NCBI GenBank assembly: GCA_963697675.1
Contig: CAVOOW010000005.1
Span: 248,001-312,000 of the forward strand
Direction: 5' to 3'
DNA from: CAVOOW01 sp963697675
Lineage (GTDB): Bacteria; Actinomycetota; Actinomycetes; JACCUZ01
Length of the DNA stretch: 64,000 nt
A program made the translations under genes and the position numbers. The notes beneath the pieces are model-generated. The model was not told the DNA's origin, ran no database searches, and saw only the letters and a list, made by a program, of their open reading frames with translations. Below, piece after piece: positions 61,692 to 64,000 of this stretch; the stretch's first letter is position 1; each line of letters opens with the position of its first letter.

Positions 61692-62823
61692 TCATGCCAG
61701 ACATCCGGGGCCGAGCCGAATCCGGCGCTCAATCAGGCAACGACGCGCGCCGCGCAGGATGACCGCACGCGGCGCCAGCAGCGCGCGCAGATCGGCCCGC
61801 GGGTCCTCGTCGTAGACGACCAGGTCGGCCGGCTCCCCGGGGTCCAGAGCGGGGCGACCGAGCCAGTCGCGGGCCAGCCAGGAGGCCGCCCCCAGTGCCG
61901 CCTCGGGCGACAGGCCGACCTGCGGAGTGCAGCGCCAGCACCTCGCGCCCGATCAGACCGTGCGGCAGGACTCCCCCGGCGTCGGTGCCCGCATAGATCG
62001 CGACACCCGCCTCGTGGGCCGACCGCAGCGTCTCATCGGCGCGCGCGTGCAGGTCCAGCATGTGGGCGGCGTAGCCCGGGAACCTGGCTGCACCCGCGTC
62101 GGCGTACGTCGGAAAGTTGTCTATCTGTACGCGCGTGGGCACCAGCGCCGTCCGGTGCTCGACCATCGCCGAGATGACGTCGTCGGTCAGTCCCGTGCCG
62201 TGTTCGATGCAGTCGATGCCGGCCGCGACGAGCTCGGCAACGGACTGCTCACCGAAGCAGTGAGCGGTCACCCGCGCGCCGAGCTCATGGGCTCGCGCGA
62301 TCGCGGCCGCCGCGACGTCCGCCGGCCAGCAGGTCGTGAGATCACCCGCGTCGCGGTCGATCCAGTCGCCGACCAGCTTGACCCAGCCGTCGCCGCGGGC
62401 GACCTGGGCCTCGACCGCGCCAACGAGGTCGGACGGCTCGATCTCGACGCCGTAGTTGCGGATGTAGCGCTTTGTCCGGGCGATGTGCTGACCGGCGCGG
62501 ATGACGCGCGGCAGGTCGTCGCGGTCGTCGATCCAGCGGGTGTCGACAGGCACGCCGGCGTCCCGGATGAGCAGCGCGCCGGCGTCGCGGTCGGCGATGA
62601 TCTGTTGCTCCTGCTCGAGCTGGCCGACGCCACCCTGCTCGTCGAGCCCGACGTGGCAGTGAGCGTCGACCAGTCCCGGGACGACGAACACACCGACGCC
62701 GACGGTCTGCGCGTCCGGGACCGGCTCGTGGCTGATCAACCCCGAGGAGTCGACCCACAGGTCGCGCTCCACGTCGTCGGGCAACACGACCCCGCGCACG
62801 TGCAGCGGTTCTGCCACCGTCAC
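61692..62823 (-). CDS. amidohydrolase, imidazolonepropionase-like, frameshifted
   Basis: The metal-binding motif VDAHCHVGLDEQGG, the Lys-containing GWVKLVGDW, VTAHCFGEQSVAELV, CIEHGTGLTDDV and AGTDAGGVLPHGL place it in the metal-dependent hydrolase superfamily (prolidase/imidazolonepropionase-like). An extra base in the GGCC at 61913-61916 breaks the end. Restored, it continues LSPEAALGAASWLARDWLGR and EPADLVVYDEDP. The stop is uncertain (61692 in that frame, or near 61729 if another base is extra). GTG start at 62821-62823. It stands between ffh and rpsP. Confidence 0.8.
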
Positions 62824-62902
62824 CCTCCCCCCGTGAATGGTGAGTTAGTTAGGCAGGAGCCACGCCCTGATCGACCTGCGCACGTCACCATTGCGAGAAG
62901 GA

Positions 62903-64000
<1,098 letters not shown>

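Noticed and set aside
60151..61704. A continuous frame joining rpsP, the KH gene region and rimM
   Set aside because: It passes through the KH gene in the wrong frame and arises from the extra base in the rpsP tail. Separate genes are standard.
396..61916. Programmed ribosomal frameshifting as the explanation for the broken frames
   Set aside because: No shared slippery site or stimulatory structure is seen, thirteen unrelated genes are involved, and all need the same +1 correction. Sequence error explains this more simply.

Overview
This window is high-GC chromosomal DNA from an actinobacterium. The lineage signals are a mycothiol-dependent formaldehyde dehydrogenase, a WhiG-type sigma factor, DivIVA-domain and DUF2469 proteins, and the gene orders rpsB-tsf-pyrH-frr-cdsA-rlmN and lepB-lepB-rplS-trmD-rimM-KH-rpsP-ffh. 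Many starts are GTG and stop/start overlaps of the GTGA or ATGA type are common. A genus cannot be assigned from the sequence alone. No tRNA, rRNA, CRISPR array or insertion sequence was seen.

Layout. (1) 1-4.5 kb: the end of an FAD oxidoreductase, an acyl-CoA dehydrogenase, a small acetyltransferase, and a formaldehyde-detoxification pair (mycothiol-dependent dehydrogenase plus MBL-fold hydrolase). (2) 4.6-5.9 kb: an EAL-domain c-di-GMP protein. (3) 5.9-21.5 kb: a polyamine island. It holds PotD-PotA-PotB-PotC uptake genes, two aminobutyraldehyde-type dehydrogenases, a class III (putrescine-type) aminotransferase, two PuuB-like FAD oxidoreductases, a saccharopine-dehydrogenase-like protein, an amidohydrolase and an Lrp/AsnC regulator. 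(4) 21.5-25.9 kb: an epimerase, a secreted solute-binding/VWA fusion and an orphan PotD-like lipoprotein. (5) 26-37.2 kb: an aerobic CO dehydrogenase locus. coxM-coxS-coxL carries the form I active-site loop AYRCSFR. It is followed by an XdhC-YHS fusion, coxG and five small membrane proteins. On the opposite strand lie coxE, coxD, a small Cys-motif protein, a second XdhC protein and two unknown proteins. (6) 37.3-64 kb: mostly housekeeping genes, covering propionyl-CoA synthetase, rlmN, cdsA, frr, pyrH, tsf, rpsB, a peptidase, an L,D-transpeptidase, whiG, xerC, dprA, comM, yraN, rnhB, two signal peptidases, rplS, trmD, rimM, KH protein, rpsP, an amidohydrolase and the 3' part of ffh.

How the genes fit together. 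The polyamine genes would import putrescine/spermidine, transaminate it, and oxidise the aldehyde to GABA-type products. The CO dehydrogenase locus would feed electrons from CO into the respiratory chain, with XdhC, CoxD and CoxE proteins maturing the Mo-Cu centre.

A caution applies to the whole window. At least thirteen genes, including rimM, dprA and rpsP, are broken by what looks like a single extra base. Restoring one base joins the two halves of each protein into one expected product. Most of these extra bases sit in four-base self-complementary words, GGCC most often. I treat them as probable sequence errors, not decayed genes, and give the full coding span for each.
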